A stretch of DNA of 64,000 nucleotides from JBPBQZ01 sp050955105 (GTDB lineage Bacteria; Pseudomonadota; Gammaproteobacteria; Burkholderiales; Burkholderiaceae). The position numbers were made by a program, and so were the translations under genes. Below the pieces are notes generated by a model that searched no databases, had not been told where the DNA came from, and saw only the letters and a list, made by a program, of their open reading frames with translations. Shown piece by piece: positions 1 to 8,497 of this stretch (its first letter is position 1; every line of letters begins with the position of its first letter). Location of the stretch: assembly GCA_050955105.1 (NCBI GenBank), contig JBPBQZ010000001.1:1-64000 (forward strand). The letters run 5' to 3'.

Positions 1-323
1 ACCCCGGAGATGGCTGGCCGCTCTTGCACCTGGATCACGACGATATTGCCTTCGGCGCTGACCCGCACGTCGTTGAAGAAGCCGGTGGCATACAGCGCAC
101 GCAGCACCTCCGAGCCCTTGTCGTCGGTAAAGGTATCGCCCTTCTTCAGCGGCACATAGGCGAATACGGTGCCCGGCTCGACCCGCTGCAGACCTTCCAG
201 GCGAATGTCTTGCACCGTAAAGGGCTGTACTGCGAAGGCCATCAAACTATGCGTGGCGAGAACCGCCGACGCTGCAATGACTGCGGCCTTCGGCACGAGG
301 TGAGCAGGCTTGGACAAATGCAT
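1..323 (-). CDS. bamA: Outer membrane assembly factor BamA, 5' part only
   Basis: BamA is the outer-membrane beta-barrel that folds and inserts other outer-membrane proteins as the core of the BAM complex. Only the first 107 codons are present; the gene runs off the left edge. The visible part has a signal peptide with a likely cleavage site after LMAFA, then the start of POTRA1 (FTVQDIRLEGLQRVEPG, and further on ALYATGFFNDVRV), both typical of proteobacterial BamA. It lies 177 bp downstream of rseP on the same strand, the usual order in this family. BamD of the same complex is encoded at 55.9 kb. Confidence 0.93.
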   Translation of the reverse strand, partial: MHLSKPAHLVPKAAVIAASAVLATHSLMAFAVQPFTVQDIRLEGLQRVEPGTVFAYVPLKKGDTFTDDKGSEVLRALYATGFFNDVRVSAEGNIVVIQVQERPAISG

Positions 324-500
324 CCCCAATAACTTGAATCCAATGTGGCGCCGGACTGCCGCACAGGCAATCCGCAACAGCGCAAACGCCGCACTTTCGA
401 ATGAGCGACTACGAAGCTCCGGTTTCAGCCGGATACAAATAGAACCATCGGAACCACCGGAAGCAGCCAGGCGGCGGGGGCGCTGGGCCGCCGCACTGCT

Positions 501-1877
501 TCAGGAGGTAATCAAACGCGTCAGATCGTTGAACAGCGCAACCGCCGACAACGCCAGAATACAGGCCAGCCCGGCACGCTGAAGAATTGCCTGCCAGCGC
601 TCGGAGACCGGCCGGCCGGTCGCAGCTTCGACCGCATAATATAACAAATGCCCCCCGTCCAACACGGGAATTGGCAACAGGTTGAGCACGCCGAGGCTGA
701 TACTCACCAGTGCCAGAAAAGAGATGAAAGGCGCGAGCCCCATGCGCGCGCTGCGCCCCGCGTAATCGGCGATCGTGACCGGACCGCTCAGATTGCGCAG
801 CGAGGCCTGGCCATCGAGCATGCGACCGAACATGCGCAGCGAAAATATCGAGATGTCCCAGGTGCGGCGTGCCCCCAGCTGCAAGGCTTCGAGCGGCCCA
901 TAGCGCACCTCGACCGACGGCAGATGCATGCCGAGCGCCGCGCCGATGCGCCCGCTCAAATGACCGGCCTGCGGGTCGCCCAGGGTGACGGGCGTCATCG
1001 CCAGCGTCAGCGGCTGGCCATCGCGCAGCAGGCCCAGGCGCAACAATTTGCCCGGGTGCGTACGCACCAGCGCCACCAGCGCACTGGCGTCGCCGACCAC
1101 GCGGCCGTCGACTGTTTTGATGACATCGCCGGTTTTGAGGCCGGACGCGGCCGCGGGACTGCCGGCCTCGACCGCCGCGATGTAAATCTGGCCGCCACCG
1201 GTCTGCAGACCCAGCGTGTCCATGAAATCCTGATCGGGGGCGCCCGGGTCAGCGCCGGCAAGATGCAGAGGATGATCGACGCGACGGTTACCGGCGGCGG
1301 CGATCAACACCACGTCGCGCTGATCGAACGCGGCGTCGAGCAGCTTGAAGCGCAAGTCGGGCCATGACCGTACCGGTGTGACGGTGTCGTCGGCATTACT
1401 GTCGGCCATCCGCACGGCGACGATGCTTTCCCCTCCTACCAGGCCGGCGCGCGCCGCCGCCGAACCCGCGGCAGGTGGCGCGATAACGGCCATCGGCTCG
1501 GTCACGCCGGCCGCGTAAATTCCGGAAAGCAACAAGATCGCCAGCAGGAAGTTGGCGATCGGACCGGCTGCCACGATGGCGAAGCGGCGGCCAACCGATT
1601 TGCGATTGAACGCATGCGGCAACTCTTCGGCCGACAACGGTGTTTCGCTTTCGCGCTCGTCGAGCATCTTTACGTAGCCGCCGAGCGGCAGCCAGCCGAC
1701 ACGCCATTCGGTACCGTTGGCGGCGCGCCGGGAAAATAGCGGACGCCCGAAACCGATGGAAAAACGCAAGACTTTCACGCCCGCCAGGCGCGCCACCGAG
1801 TAGTGGCCAAACTCATGGACCACCACCAGAATACCGAGCGCCACCACAAAGCCCAGGACTGCGAACAGTACGTTCAT
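501..1877 (-). CDS. rseP: RIP zinc metalloprotease RseP
   Basis: Site-2 intramembrane protease that in proteobacteria cleaves anti-sigma-E factor RseA and clears remnant signal peptides in the inner membrane. The 458-residue protein has the zinc motif HEFGH at residues 21-25 in the first membrane segment, a central region with two PDZ-like domains (for example AGSPAAASGLKTGDVI), and the second metal-binding motif NLLPIPVLDGG at about residues 399-409, followed by a C-terminal hydrophobic segment. Its start codon overlaps the dxr stop by 4 bp, so it is translationally coupled, and bamA follows. Length and motifs are normal for the family. Confidence 0.96.
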   Translation of the reverse strand: MNVLFAVLGFVVALGILVVVHEFGHYSVARLAGVKVLRFSIGFGRPLFSRRAANGTEWRVGWLPLGGYVKMLDERESETPLSAEELPHAFNRKSVGRRFAIVAAGPIANFLLAILLLSGIYAAGVTEPMAVIAPPAAGSAAARAGLVGGESIVAVRMADSNADDTVTPVRSWPDLRFKLLDAAFDQRDVVLIAAAGNRRVDHPLHLAGADPGAPDQDFMDTLGLQTGGGQIYIAAVEAGSPAAASGLKTGDVIKTVDGRVVGDASALVALVRTHPGKLLRLGLLRDGQPLTLAMTPVTLGDPQAGHLSGRIGAALGMHLPSVEVRYGPLEALQLGARRTWDISIFSLRMFGRMLDGQASLRNLSGPVTIADYAGRSARMGLAPFISFLALVSISLGVLNLLPIPVLDGGHLLYYAVEAATGRPVSERWQAILQRAGLACILALSAVALFNDLTRLITS

Positions 1878-3091
1878 GAGCGTGCTCCGCGTCCGCCGCG
1901 TCGATCGATTTCCGCGGCGGCGGTGCGACGCGCGGCGGCATCGCTCTCGAACACTGCGTCCAGCGACGTCGCACGCGTGGCCGGAATCGCGTCAAGCGTG
2001 TGCGCCACCACCGTGGCGATGTCGGCAAAGCCCAGGCGATGCGCGAGGAATGCCTCGACCGCCACTTCGTTCGCCGCATTCAGCAAGGTGCTGGCAGTGC
2101 CGCCCTCGCGCAACGCGTCGAAGGCGAACTGCAGACAGGGAAAGCGCGCCGGATTCGGCGCTTCGAAGGTAAGGCGGCCGATTGCCGCCAGGTCCAACTG
2201 TGCGACGCCGGAAGCGATACGGTCGGGATACGCCAGCGCATGCGCGATCGGCGTGCGCATATCGGGGTTGCCGAGTTGCGCGAGTACCGAGCCATCGGCA
2301 TACGACACCATCGAATGGATCACGCTTTGCGGATGAATCAGCACTTCGATGCTATCGGGCGCCAGGCCGAACAGCCAATGCGCCTCGATCACTTCGAGAC
2401 CCTTGTTCATCATCGTCGCTGAATCGACCGAGATCTTGCGGCCCATTTCCCAGTTCGGGTGAGCGCATGCCTCGTCGGGGGTAACGTTCACCAGCGTCGC
2501 TGGGTCACGTTCACGGAACGGGCCGCCGGAGGCCGTCAGCACCAGCCGCACCACGCCGCCGTGCGGACTGCCGGCGTCGCCTCCGGCGGTTTCGCGATGC
2601 TTGAGCGGCAGGCATTGATAAATGGCGTTGTGCTCACTGTCCACCGGTAGCAACAGCGCATTGTGTTCGCGCACCGCTTCGATGAACAACGCGCCGGACA
2701 TCACCAATGCCTCTTTGTTGGCCAGCAAGATGCGCTTGCCGGCGCGCGCGGCCGCCAAGGCCGAAGGCAGGCCAGCGGCGCCGACGATGGCCGCCACCAC
2801 GGTATCGCAGCGCGCCGCGCGGGCAATTTCCACCAGCGCGTCGGGGCCATGCGCCACCTCGGTCGATAAGCCGTCGGCTCGCAATTGCGCGGCCAGCGCG
2901 GCGGCCGCCTCGGCATTGCCGATGACGGCGACTTCGGGGCGCACCCGTAAGCACTGCGCGGCAAGCTTGCGCCAGTTGCGGTGCGCGCTCAGCGCATAAA
3001 CAGCAAAACGATCAGGGTGCCGTTCGACCACGTCGAGAGTGCTCTCGCCGATCGAACCGGTCGAGCCAAGCAAGGTCAAGCGCTGGAGCAT
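1874..3091 (-). CDS. dxr: 1-deoxy-D-xylulose 5-phosphate reductoisomerase
   Basis: Second enzyme of the MEP isoprenoid pathway; it converts DXP to 2-C-methyl-D-erythritol 4-phosphate with NADPH and a divalent metal. The N-terminal nucleotide-binding motif GSTGSIG is at residues 9-15. The catalytic-domain signatures LLPVDSEHNAI and KISVDSATMMNKGLE are present. At 405 residues it is close to the usual length; the extreme C-terminus is Arg/Gly-rich and poorly conserved. The start shares one base with the cdsA stop (TGATG) and the stop overlaps rseP. It feeds the precursor pathway used by the nearby uppS product. Confidence 0.96.
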   Translation of the reverse strand: MLQRLTLLGSTGSIGESTLDVVERHPDRFAVYALSAHRNWRKLAAQCLRVRPEVAVIGNAEAAAALAAQLRADGLSTEVAHGPDALVEIARAARCDTVVAAIVGAAGLPSALAAARAGKRILLANKEALVMSGALFIEAVREHNALLLPVDSEHNAIYQCLPLKHRETAGGDAGSPHGGVVRLVLTASGGPFRERDPATLVNVTPDEACAHPNWEMGRKISVDSATMMNKGLEVIEAHWLFGLAPDSIEVLIHPQSVIHSMVSYADGSVLAQLGNPDMRTPIAHALAYPDRIASGVAQLDLAAIGRLTFEAPNPARFPCLQFAFDALREGGTASTLLNAANEVAVEAFLAHRLGFADIATVVAHTLDAIPATRATSLDAVFESDAAARRTAAAEIDRRGGRGARS

Positions 3092-3921
3092 CAGCCCCTC
3101 CCGACGAAAAACAGCAAGGCAATCGGCAATACCGGCAGCAAGGCATCGACACGGTCGAGCACGCCACCGTGGCCCGGCAGCAGATTGCTCGAATCCTTCA
3201 CGCCCGCCTGGCGCTTCAGCAACGATTCGAACAAGTCACCGGAGATACTGAAGGCCACCAGCAGCGTGATCCAGACGATCGCGCGCACGATGCCGACGCG
3301 TTCGTCCAGCGCGCTGAAGATGGTGGCGGCCGGCAGATAGCCATAGCGATGCGCGGCAATCGCCAGCAACGCCACCAATAGCGTCAGCAGCCAGCCTCCA
3401 CAAGCGCCTTCCCAGGTTTTGCCGGGACTGATCGACGGCGCCAGCTTGTGGCGCCCGAAGCGGCGACCCGAGAAATAGGCACCGATGTCTGCGAGCCACA
3501 CCACCAGCAATAATGAAACCACAAACCACACGCCGCTCAGGCGCGCGAAAACGAGTGCCTGCCAACAAGCGACAAAAACCAGGAGTCCGGCCAGCAACAG
3601 GAACACGCGCCAGGCGCCCGTGGCCAGCTGTGGGCGACGAATGAATGCAAACGGCACCGCCAGCAACCAGAACAGCGCCGACGCCATGAACAGCCCGTGG
3701 GCCCCCAATTGCAGCCGGACGGCGCCCGCGATCACCGCCATCGCGGCCAGCGCGGCATAAAGCAGGCTGCCCGTGGCGCCCAGTTTGAGCAGGCGGCCCC
3801 ACTCCCATGCGGCCAGTACGATCACGAACGCGATCATTGCGCCGAACACACCGAGCGGCGCGAAAAAGGTAACAGGGAGCAGTACTGCGAGCAGCACGAC
3901 CGCGGTCAGCACACGGGTCAT
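3091..3921 (-). CDS. cdsA: Phosphatidate cytidylyltransferase CdsA
   Basis: Makes CDP-diacylglycerol from phosphatidic acid and CTP, the branch point for all phospholipids; integral inner-membrane enzyme. The 276-residue protein is almost entirely hydrophobic segments and ends with the family signature: SLLKRQAGVKDSSNLLPGHG followed by GVLDRVD. I chose the ATG at 3921; a GTG one codon earlier is also in frame. It lies 64 bp after uppS and is coupled to dxr. The cls gene at 30.8 kb acts further down the same lipid pathway. Confidence 0.95.
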   Translation of the reverse strand: MTRVLTAVVLLAVLLPVTFFAPLGVFGAMIAFVIVLAAWEWGRLLKLGATGSLLYAALAAMAVIAGAVRLQLGAHGLFMASALFWLLAVPFAFIRRPQLATGAWRVFLLLAGLLVFVACWQALVFARLSGVWFVVSLLLVVWLADIGAYFSGRRFGRHKLAPSISPGKTWEGACGGWLLTLLVALLAIAAHRYGYLPAATIFSALDERVGIVRAIVWITLLVAFSISGDLFESLLKRQAGVKDSSNLLPGHGGVLDRVDALLPVLPIALLFFVGRG

Positions 3922-3985
3922 CACGCAGCCGTATCAGAAATATGCCGCGCAGCGCGCCCGGCTGGGAGGTGCCAAACCGGGAATG

Positions 3986-4768
3986 TCAGCACGAGAGCGA
4001 ATCGGCGCGCGGCGCCTGCGCCGCCAATTGGCCGCTGGTGCGTCCGAAGCGGCGTTCGCGCGTTTGATACGAAGCGATTGCCACGTCGAGGGCGGCCTCG
4101 TCGAACTCCGGCCAGAAATTGTCGGTGAAATAAAATTCGGTGTAAGCGAGTTGCCATAGGAGGAAGTTGCTGATGCGCTGCTCGCCGCCGGTGCGAATGA
4201 AGAGATCCGGCTCTGGAGCATACGCCATGGCAAGATGGCGCGCGAAATCCGCCTCGTCGATCGGCACCGCACAGCCTTCGGCCGCGGCCCGCTCGGCGAT
4301 TTTTCGGGTGGCCTGCAGAATATCCCAGCGGCCGCCGTAGTTCGCGGCGATTGTCAGCGTCAAGCCACTGTTGCCGGCGGTCTTGTTCTCAGCGCGCGTT
4401 ACCAGGTGCTGAATCTTCGGCTCAAACATGGACAAGTCGCCCACCACGCGCAGCCGGATGTCGTTGGCGTGCATGCGGCCCACTTCGCGCTCGAGCGCCG
4501 AAATGAAAAGCCGCATCAGGAACGACACTTCTTCGGCCGGTCGGCGCCAGTTTTCCGAACTGAAGGCAAACAGCGTCAGGTATTCGACGCCGCGCTTGGC
4601 GCACGCTTCGGCCATAGTTCGCACCGTTTCCACGCCGCGATTATGACCCGCGACGCGCGGTAGCCGGCGACGCGTCGCCCAACGCCCATTGCCGTCCATG
4701 ATGATGGCAATGTGCCGCGGGGTGCGCGGAATTTCCGGCACGGTAACGGTGGAACTCGGATAGCTCAT
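3986..4768 (-). CDS. uppS: Undecaprenyl diphosphate synthase (cis-prenyltransferase)
   Basis: Cytosolic/peripheral enzyme that condenses farnesyl diphosphate with eight isopentenyl diphosphates in cis to give the C55 carrier of cell-wall and O-antigen synthesis. The catalytic motif IIMDGNGRWA is at residues 22-31 with the metal-binding Asp25. Other family blocks visible are YLTLFAFSSENWRRP, PEPDLFIRTGGEQRISNFLL and AYTEFYFTDNFWPEF. Length 260 residues is normal. It sits between frr and cdsA as in most proteobacteria. Confidence 0.96.
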   Translation of the reverse strand: MSYPSSTVTVPEIPRTPRHIAIIMDGNGRWATRRRLPRVAGHNRGVETVRTMAEACAKRGVEYLTLFAFSSENWRRPAEEVSFLMRLFISALEREVGRMHANDIRLRVVGDLSMFEPKIQHLVTRAENKTAGNSGLTLTIAANYGGRWDILQATRKIAERAAAEGCAVPIDEADFARHLAMAYAPEPDLFIRTGGEQRISNFLLWQLAYTEFYFTDNFWPEFDEAALDVAIASYQTRERRFGRTSGQLAAQAPRADSLSC

Positions 4769-4794
4769 AGCGCCTTCTCGGTCAGTGACGGACG

Positions 4795-5355
4795 TTAAAC
4801 CGTCATGAGCTCGCCTTCCTTGGTTTGCACGAGCCGATCGACTTCTGCAACGAAGCGATCGGTCAGCTTCTGCACTTCGTCCTGCGAACGACGTTCGTCG
4901 TCTTCGGATATTTCCTTGTCCTTCAGCAAACGCTTCAGTTGTTCGTTGGCGTCGCGCCGCAGGTTGCGCACCGCGATCTTCGCGGCTTCACCCTCGTTGC
5001 GCACCACTTTCGTCAGATCGCGGCGCCGCTCTTCGGTCAACGCCGGCATCGGCACGCGAATCAGATCGCCTTGCGACGCCGGGTTCAGGCCCAGGTCGGA
5101 ATCGCGGATGGCCTTTTCGACCACCTGCACCATCTTCTTTTCCCAGGGCTGCACGCCGACCGTACGCGAATCGATCAGCGTCAGATTGGCCACCTGCGAG
5201 ATGGGCACATTCGAGCCGTAGTAATCGACCTGCACATGATCCAGAAAACCCGTATGCGCGCGGCCCGTACGGATTTTCGATAATTCGGTTTTCAACGCTT
5301 CGATCGAACGCTGCATCTTCTGGTCGACCGCTTTCTTCACTTCCGCCACTGACAT
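4795..5355 (-). CDS. frr: Ribosome recycling factor
   Basis: Splits post-termination ribosomes together with EF-G. The 186-residue protein matches the family from end to end: helical arm sequences such as ALKTELSKIRTGRAH, LIRVPMPALTEERRRDL and EGEAAKIAVRNLRRDANE. The start is supported by AGGAG about 8 bp upstream. It lies 39 bp downstream of pyrH on the same strand. Confidence 0.97.
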   Translation of the reverse strand: MSVAEVKKAVDQKMQRSIEALKTELSKIRTGRAHTGFLDHVQVDYYGSNVPISQVANLTLIDSRTVGVQPWEKKMVQVVEKAIRDSDLGLNPASQGDLIRVPMPALTEERRRDLTKVVRNEGEAAKIAVRNLRRDANEQLKRLLKDKEISEDDERRSQDEVQKLTDRFVAEVDRLVQTKEGELMTV

Positions 5356-5394
5356 GAAAATCTCCTACCTTGCCTGCTTGTTCGCCAGCGCCAC

Positions 5395-6108
5395 TTAGAT
5401 ATGCACCAGCGTGCCTTCGTCCTCACCATTGACGATACGCTTGAGCGCGCCGCGCTTGGTGATCGAGAAAACGCGAATCGGCAACTTCTGGTCGCGGCAC
5501 AGCGCAAACGCCGTCGCGTCCATGACTTGCAGATTGCGGCCGATCGCTTCGTCGAAACTGATGCGGTCGTAGCGCTTGGCGGTAGGATCGGTCTTCGGGT
5601 CTGCCGAATAAACGCCATCGACCTTGGTTGCCTTGAGCACCACCTCGGCACCGATTTCCGCACCGCGCAACGCCGCTGCGGTGTCTGTCGTAAAAAACGG
5701 GTTGCCGGTACCGGCCGCGAAGATTACGACCTTGCCCTCCTCCAGCTGCCGGATCGCGCGCGGCCGGATATAGGGTTCGACCACCTGATCCATGCGCAGC
5801 GCCGACTGCGTGCGCGCGGCAATCCCGGCCTGGCGCATCGCGTCCTGCAGCGCCAATGCGTTCATCAGCGTGGCCAGCATGCCCATATAGTCGGCCGTTG
5901 CACGGTCCATACCCGCGGCGCCGCCCGCCACGCCACGAAAAATATTGCCGCCACCGATGACTACCGCCAGTTGCACGCCCAGACTGACGACTTCAGCGAT
6001 GTCCGCCACCATTTGGCCGATGGTCGCGCGATTGATGCCGAATGCATCGTCGCCCATCAGCGCTTCACCAGATAACTTGAGGAGTACCCGCTTATACGGA
6101 GTTGGCAT
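5395..6108 (-). CDS. pyrH: Uridylate kinase (UMP kinase)
   Basis: Phosphorylates UMP to UDP in pyrimidine nucleotide synthesis; hexameric amino-acid-kinase-fold enzyme regulated by GTP and UTP. The open frame extends upstream to 6318, but the family N-terminus MPTPYKRVLLKLSGEAL begins at 6108, giving 237 residues, the normal length. Motifs include VIGGGNIFRG, DYMGMLATLMNALAL and FFTTDTAAALRG. The upstream extension is low-complexity and runs through a strong hairpin, so it was not counted as coding. Confidence 0.96.
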   Translation of the reverse strand: MPTPYKRVLLKLSGEALMGDDAFGINRATIGQMVADIAEVVSLGVQLAVVIGGGNIFRGVAGGAAGMDRATADYMGMLATLMNALALQDAMRQAGIAARTQSALRMDQVVEPYIRPRAIRQLEEGKVVIFAAGTGNPFFTTDTAAALRGAEIGAEVVLKATKVDGVYSADPKTDPTAKRYDRISFDEAIGRNLQVMDATAFALCRDQKLPIRVFSITKRGALKRIVNGEDEGTLVHI

Positions 6109-6166
6109 TTGAGGGTTCCGCGAGCCGACGAAAATCGGCAACGCTAGCACTTTAGAGAGGAACCGC

Positions 6167-6209
6167 CGCGCAGGCAAGCCAGACGCACTGGCATGCGCTT
6201 GCCTGCGCG
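6167..6209 (-). other. Strong hairpin in the pyrH leader
   Basis: Perfect 13-bp inverted repeat, CGCGCAGGCAAGC at 6167-6179 and GCTTGCCTGCGCG at 6197-6209, with a 17-nt loop. It lies in the 281-bp tsf-pyrH gap, about 59 bp before the pyrH start. On the minus strand no T-tract follows, so it is not a standard terminator. It could be an RNA processing or stability element, or an attenuator of pyrH. The function is inferred; the repeat is seen directly. Confidence 0.6.
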
Positions 6210-6340
6210 GGCGGCGCTTACGCTTCGCGGCGCCGCAGCACCGGCCGGCCGCCCGAGCGACACGCGACACAGCTTGGCACTGCCGCCGCCGATCATCGGG
6301 CACCGCACCGTACATCATGCGCCGGCATCGATCTTCGCAG

Positions 6341-6370
6341 AAAAATAAGCGCGCGGGGAAATCCGCGCGC
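6341..6370 (-). terminator. Rho-independent terminator after tsf
   Basis: On the minus strand an 8-bp perfect stem (GCGCGCGG, 6-nt loop, CCGCGCGC; 6349-6370) is followed directly by TTATTTTT (6348-6341). It begins about 20 bp after the tsf stop and would end most rpsB-tsf transcripts before pyrH. Confidence 0.85.
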
Positions 6371-6389
6371 CGAGACGGCCCGCGCCGGC

Positions 6390-7271
6390 TTAACCCTGCT
6401 TGGACGCCGCGATCTGCGCAGCCACTTCCGCCGCGAAATCTTCCTGACGCTTTTCGATGCCTTCACCCATCACATACAGCGTGAATGCCGAAACCGATGC
6501 ACCGGCGGCCTTCAACATTTGCTCGATGGTCTGCTTGTCGTTTTTCACAAACGGTTGATTCAGCAGCGACACTTCCTTGAGGAATTTCTGCACGCCGCCT
6601 TCGACCATCTTGGCGATGATCTCGGCCGGCTTACCCGATTCCGCGGCTTTCTGTTCGGCGATGCTGCGCTCTTTCGCCACCAATGCGGGGCTCACCTGGT
6701 CGACCGACAGCGATACCGGCTTCATCGCCGCAATATGCATCGCCACGTCTTTGCCGACTTGCTCGTCGCCGCCTTCGTACTCGACCAGCACGCCAATGCT
6801 GGTGCCGTGCACATAGAGGGCCACCTTTTTCGCCGACTCGTAGCGCACGAAACGACGCACCGTCAGGTTTTCGCCGATCTTGCCGACCAGCAGCGCGCGC
6901 GCCGCCTCGACCGTGGTGCTTTCGAGCGGCAATGCCAACAACGCCGGCACGTCGGCCGGCTTGTCGCTGGCGATCAGCTCGGCCACGGCGCGACCGAATG
7001 TCAGGAAGTCATGGTTCTTGGCAACGAAATCGGTTTCGCAGTTGAGTTCGACCAATACGCCCACGCCGCCGGCCACGTGGCCGACGATGATGCCTTCGGC
7101 GGTGAGGCGCGAAGCCGCCTTGCTCGCCCGGCTGCCCAATTTGATGCGCAACAGTTCCTCGGCGCGCTCCATATCGCCTTCGGCCTCAGTCAACGCCTTT
7201 TTGCACTCCATCATCGGTGCATCGGTCTTGGCACGGAGTTCTGCCACCATGCTCGGGGTAATCGCAGCCAT
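6390..7271 (-). CDS. tsf: Translation elongation factor Ts
   Basis: Nucleotide exchange factor for EF-Tu. The 293-residue protein carries the N-terminal UBA-like region with KTDAPMMECKKALTEAEGD and the EF-Tu contact signature NCETDFVAKN, followed by the two core subdomains. GAGGAA lies a few bases before the ATG. It forms the usual pair with rpsB 100 bp upstream. Confidence 0.97.
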   Translation of the reverse strand: MAAITPSMVAELRAKTDAPMMECKKALTEAEGDMERAEELLRIKLGSRASKAASRLTAEGIIVGHVAGGVGVLVELNCETDFVAKNHDFLTFGRAVAELIASDKPADVPALLALPLESTTVEAARALLVGKIGENLTVRRFVRYESAKKVALYVHGTSIGVLVEYEGGDEQVGKDVAMHIAAMKPVSLSVDQVSPALVAKERSIAEQKAAESGKPAEIIAKMVEGGVQKFLKEVSLLNQPFVKNDKQTIEQMLKAAGASVSAFTLYVMGEGIEKRQEDFAAEVAAQIAASKQG

Positions 7272-7322
7272 ATTTGTTCCTCACCGAAAAACGCCAACGC
7301 GCGTCTCGGCTTTCGTCAGTTG

Positions 7323-7349
7323 AAAAAAAAGGGCGGACGAATCCAGCCC
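7323..7349 (-). terminator. UUCG-loop terminator or attenuator between rpsB and tsf
   Basis: Minus-strand transcript folds as GGGC-(U)-GGA-UUCG-UCC-GCCC followed by eight U residues (complement of 7330-7323). A UUCG tetraloop with a bulged U and a long U-tract is a strong intrinsic terminator. Placed inside the rpsB-tsf unit it would lower tsf relative to rpsB; in E. coli a comparable terminator-like signal lies in the rpsB-tsf spacer. Confidence 0.85.
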
Positions 7350-7371
7350 CTTTACCGTCGGCGAATAAAGC

Positions 7372-8130
7372 TTAGGCTTCTTCGCTGACCTCTACGAATT
7401 CGTCACCCGATTCACCGCGCGCACCGGCGGCGACGTCGCTGATGGCATTTTTCCGGCCATCCAGGATGGCGTCGGCAACATACTTCGCATACAAGGCAAC
7501 CGCCTTGCTCGAATCGTCATTGCCCGGAATCACGTAGTCGATGCCGTCCGGCGAGTGGTTGGTGTCGACGATACCAATGATCGGTACACCGCGCGCGCGC
7601 GCTTCCTTGACGGCATTGCTGTGATAACCGACGTCGACGATGAAGATCGCGTCGGGCATGCCCGGCAGGTCTTTCACGCCGCCGATCGACTTGTCGAGCT
7701 TGGCCATTTCACGTTCGAACAGCAGGCCTTCCTTCTTCGTCATGCGCTCGAGTTCACCGGCTTCAACCGCGGCTTCCATGTCCTTGAGCTTCTTGATCGA
7801 GGTTTTCAAGGTCTTGAAGTTGGTCAACATGCCGCCCAGCCAACGTTCGTTGACGAAAGGCATGCCGGCGCGCAGCGCTTCCTGACGAATGGTGTCGCGC
7901 GACTGGCGTTTCGTGCCGACGAACAGAATCGTGCCGCGATTGGCGGCAAGCTGGCTGGTGTAATTCAGGGCATTGGCGAACAGTCCCATCGTCTTGTCCA
8001 GATTGACGATGTGGATGCGATTGCGGTCGCCATAGATGTAGGGCGCCATCTTCGGGTTCCAGAAACGGGTCTGGTGGCCGAAATGGACGCCGGCTTCGAG
8101 CATGTCACGCATGCTGGGCAGAGTTGCCAT
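7372..8130 (-). CDS. rpsB: 30S ribosomal protein S2
   Basis: Small-subunit protein S2. The start was moved from the first in-frame ATG at 8172 to 8130, where the family N-terminus begins (MATLPSMRDMLEAGVHFGHQ) and a GGAGA lies upstream. The 252-residue protein shows the S2 signatures TRFWNPKMAPYIYG, NRGTILFVGTKRQSRD and VDTNHSPDGIDYVIPGNDDS. It is the first gene of the minus-strand unit. Confidence 0.97.
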   Translation of the reverse strand: MATLPSMRDMLEAGVHFGHQTRFWNPKMAPYIYGDRNRIHIVNLDKTMGLFANALNYTSQLAANRGTILFVGTKRQSRDTIRQEALRAGMPFVNERWLGGMLTNFKTLKTSIKKLKDMEAAVEAGELERMTKKEGLLFEREMAKLDKSIGGVKDLPGMPDAIFIVDVGYHSNAVKEARARGVPIIGIVDTNHSPDGIDYVIPGNDDSSKAVALYAKYVADAILDGRKNAISDVAAGARGESGDEFVEVSEEA

Positions 8131-8300
8131 GAGATTTCTCCGAGGGTTTGGGTCTGAAACCGGCTGCGACATCTGGCGCGGCGTGAGCCGGAAAACTCGG
8201 CCCTTGCCTGACGCGAGACACCCTTCGAGCGCCGGTCAGCGATTCCAGGCAGAGCGCGGCTACGCCATATGCATGGCAACGCTCAAAAACCTGGCCGGGA

Positions 8301-8306
8301 AGTATA
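8301..8306 (-). promoter_or_regulatory. Candidate rpsB -10 box with long 5' leader
   Basis: On the minus strand TATACT (complement of 8301-8306) is a good -10 hexamer. No good -35 is seen at 16-18 bp. A start near 8294 would give a leader of about 165 nt before rpsB; long S2 leaders are autoregulated by S2 in many bacteria. The rest of 8131-8438 holds no gene I can support. Confidence 0.4.
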
Positions 8307-8438
8307 GCACGGCAGCCGTTTCAGATCTGAACAAATCGCAGTCGGTGCCGCAGGCCTCGCGGCTCGGTCAAGCGGCGACATCCGCACCTGAGTCGGGAAT
8401 AAACCCACCCTTAGATACTCTCGGCCGATATGCCGATA

Positions 8439-8460
8439 TTAGGCCGAACGATCGTCCTAA
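8439..8460. promoter_or_regulatory. Near-palindrome upstream of the peptide gene (operator candidate)
   Basis: The 22 bases from 8439 to 8460 start TTAGG and end CCTAA around a CGAaCGATCG centre, and are self-complementary except at a few positions. It ends 37 bp before the chosen start of the peptide gene. Just upstream, CCGATAT occurs twice in tandem (about 8424-8439). This is the expected place for a repressor or activator site for the cassette, but no regulator gene lies next to it. Confidence 0.45.
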
Positions 8461-8497
8461 TAGCATGAGCACTCCTACCACGTTAATGGAGAGTTCG

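Noticed and set aside
24..332. Open frame on the plus strand at the left edge.
   Set aside because: It is opposite the bamA 5' end, whose translation matches BamA precisely.
6109..6318. N-terminal extension of pyrH to the first in-frame ATG.
   Set aside because: The family N-terminus begins at 6108 and the extension is low-complexity across a hairpin.
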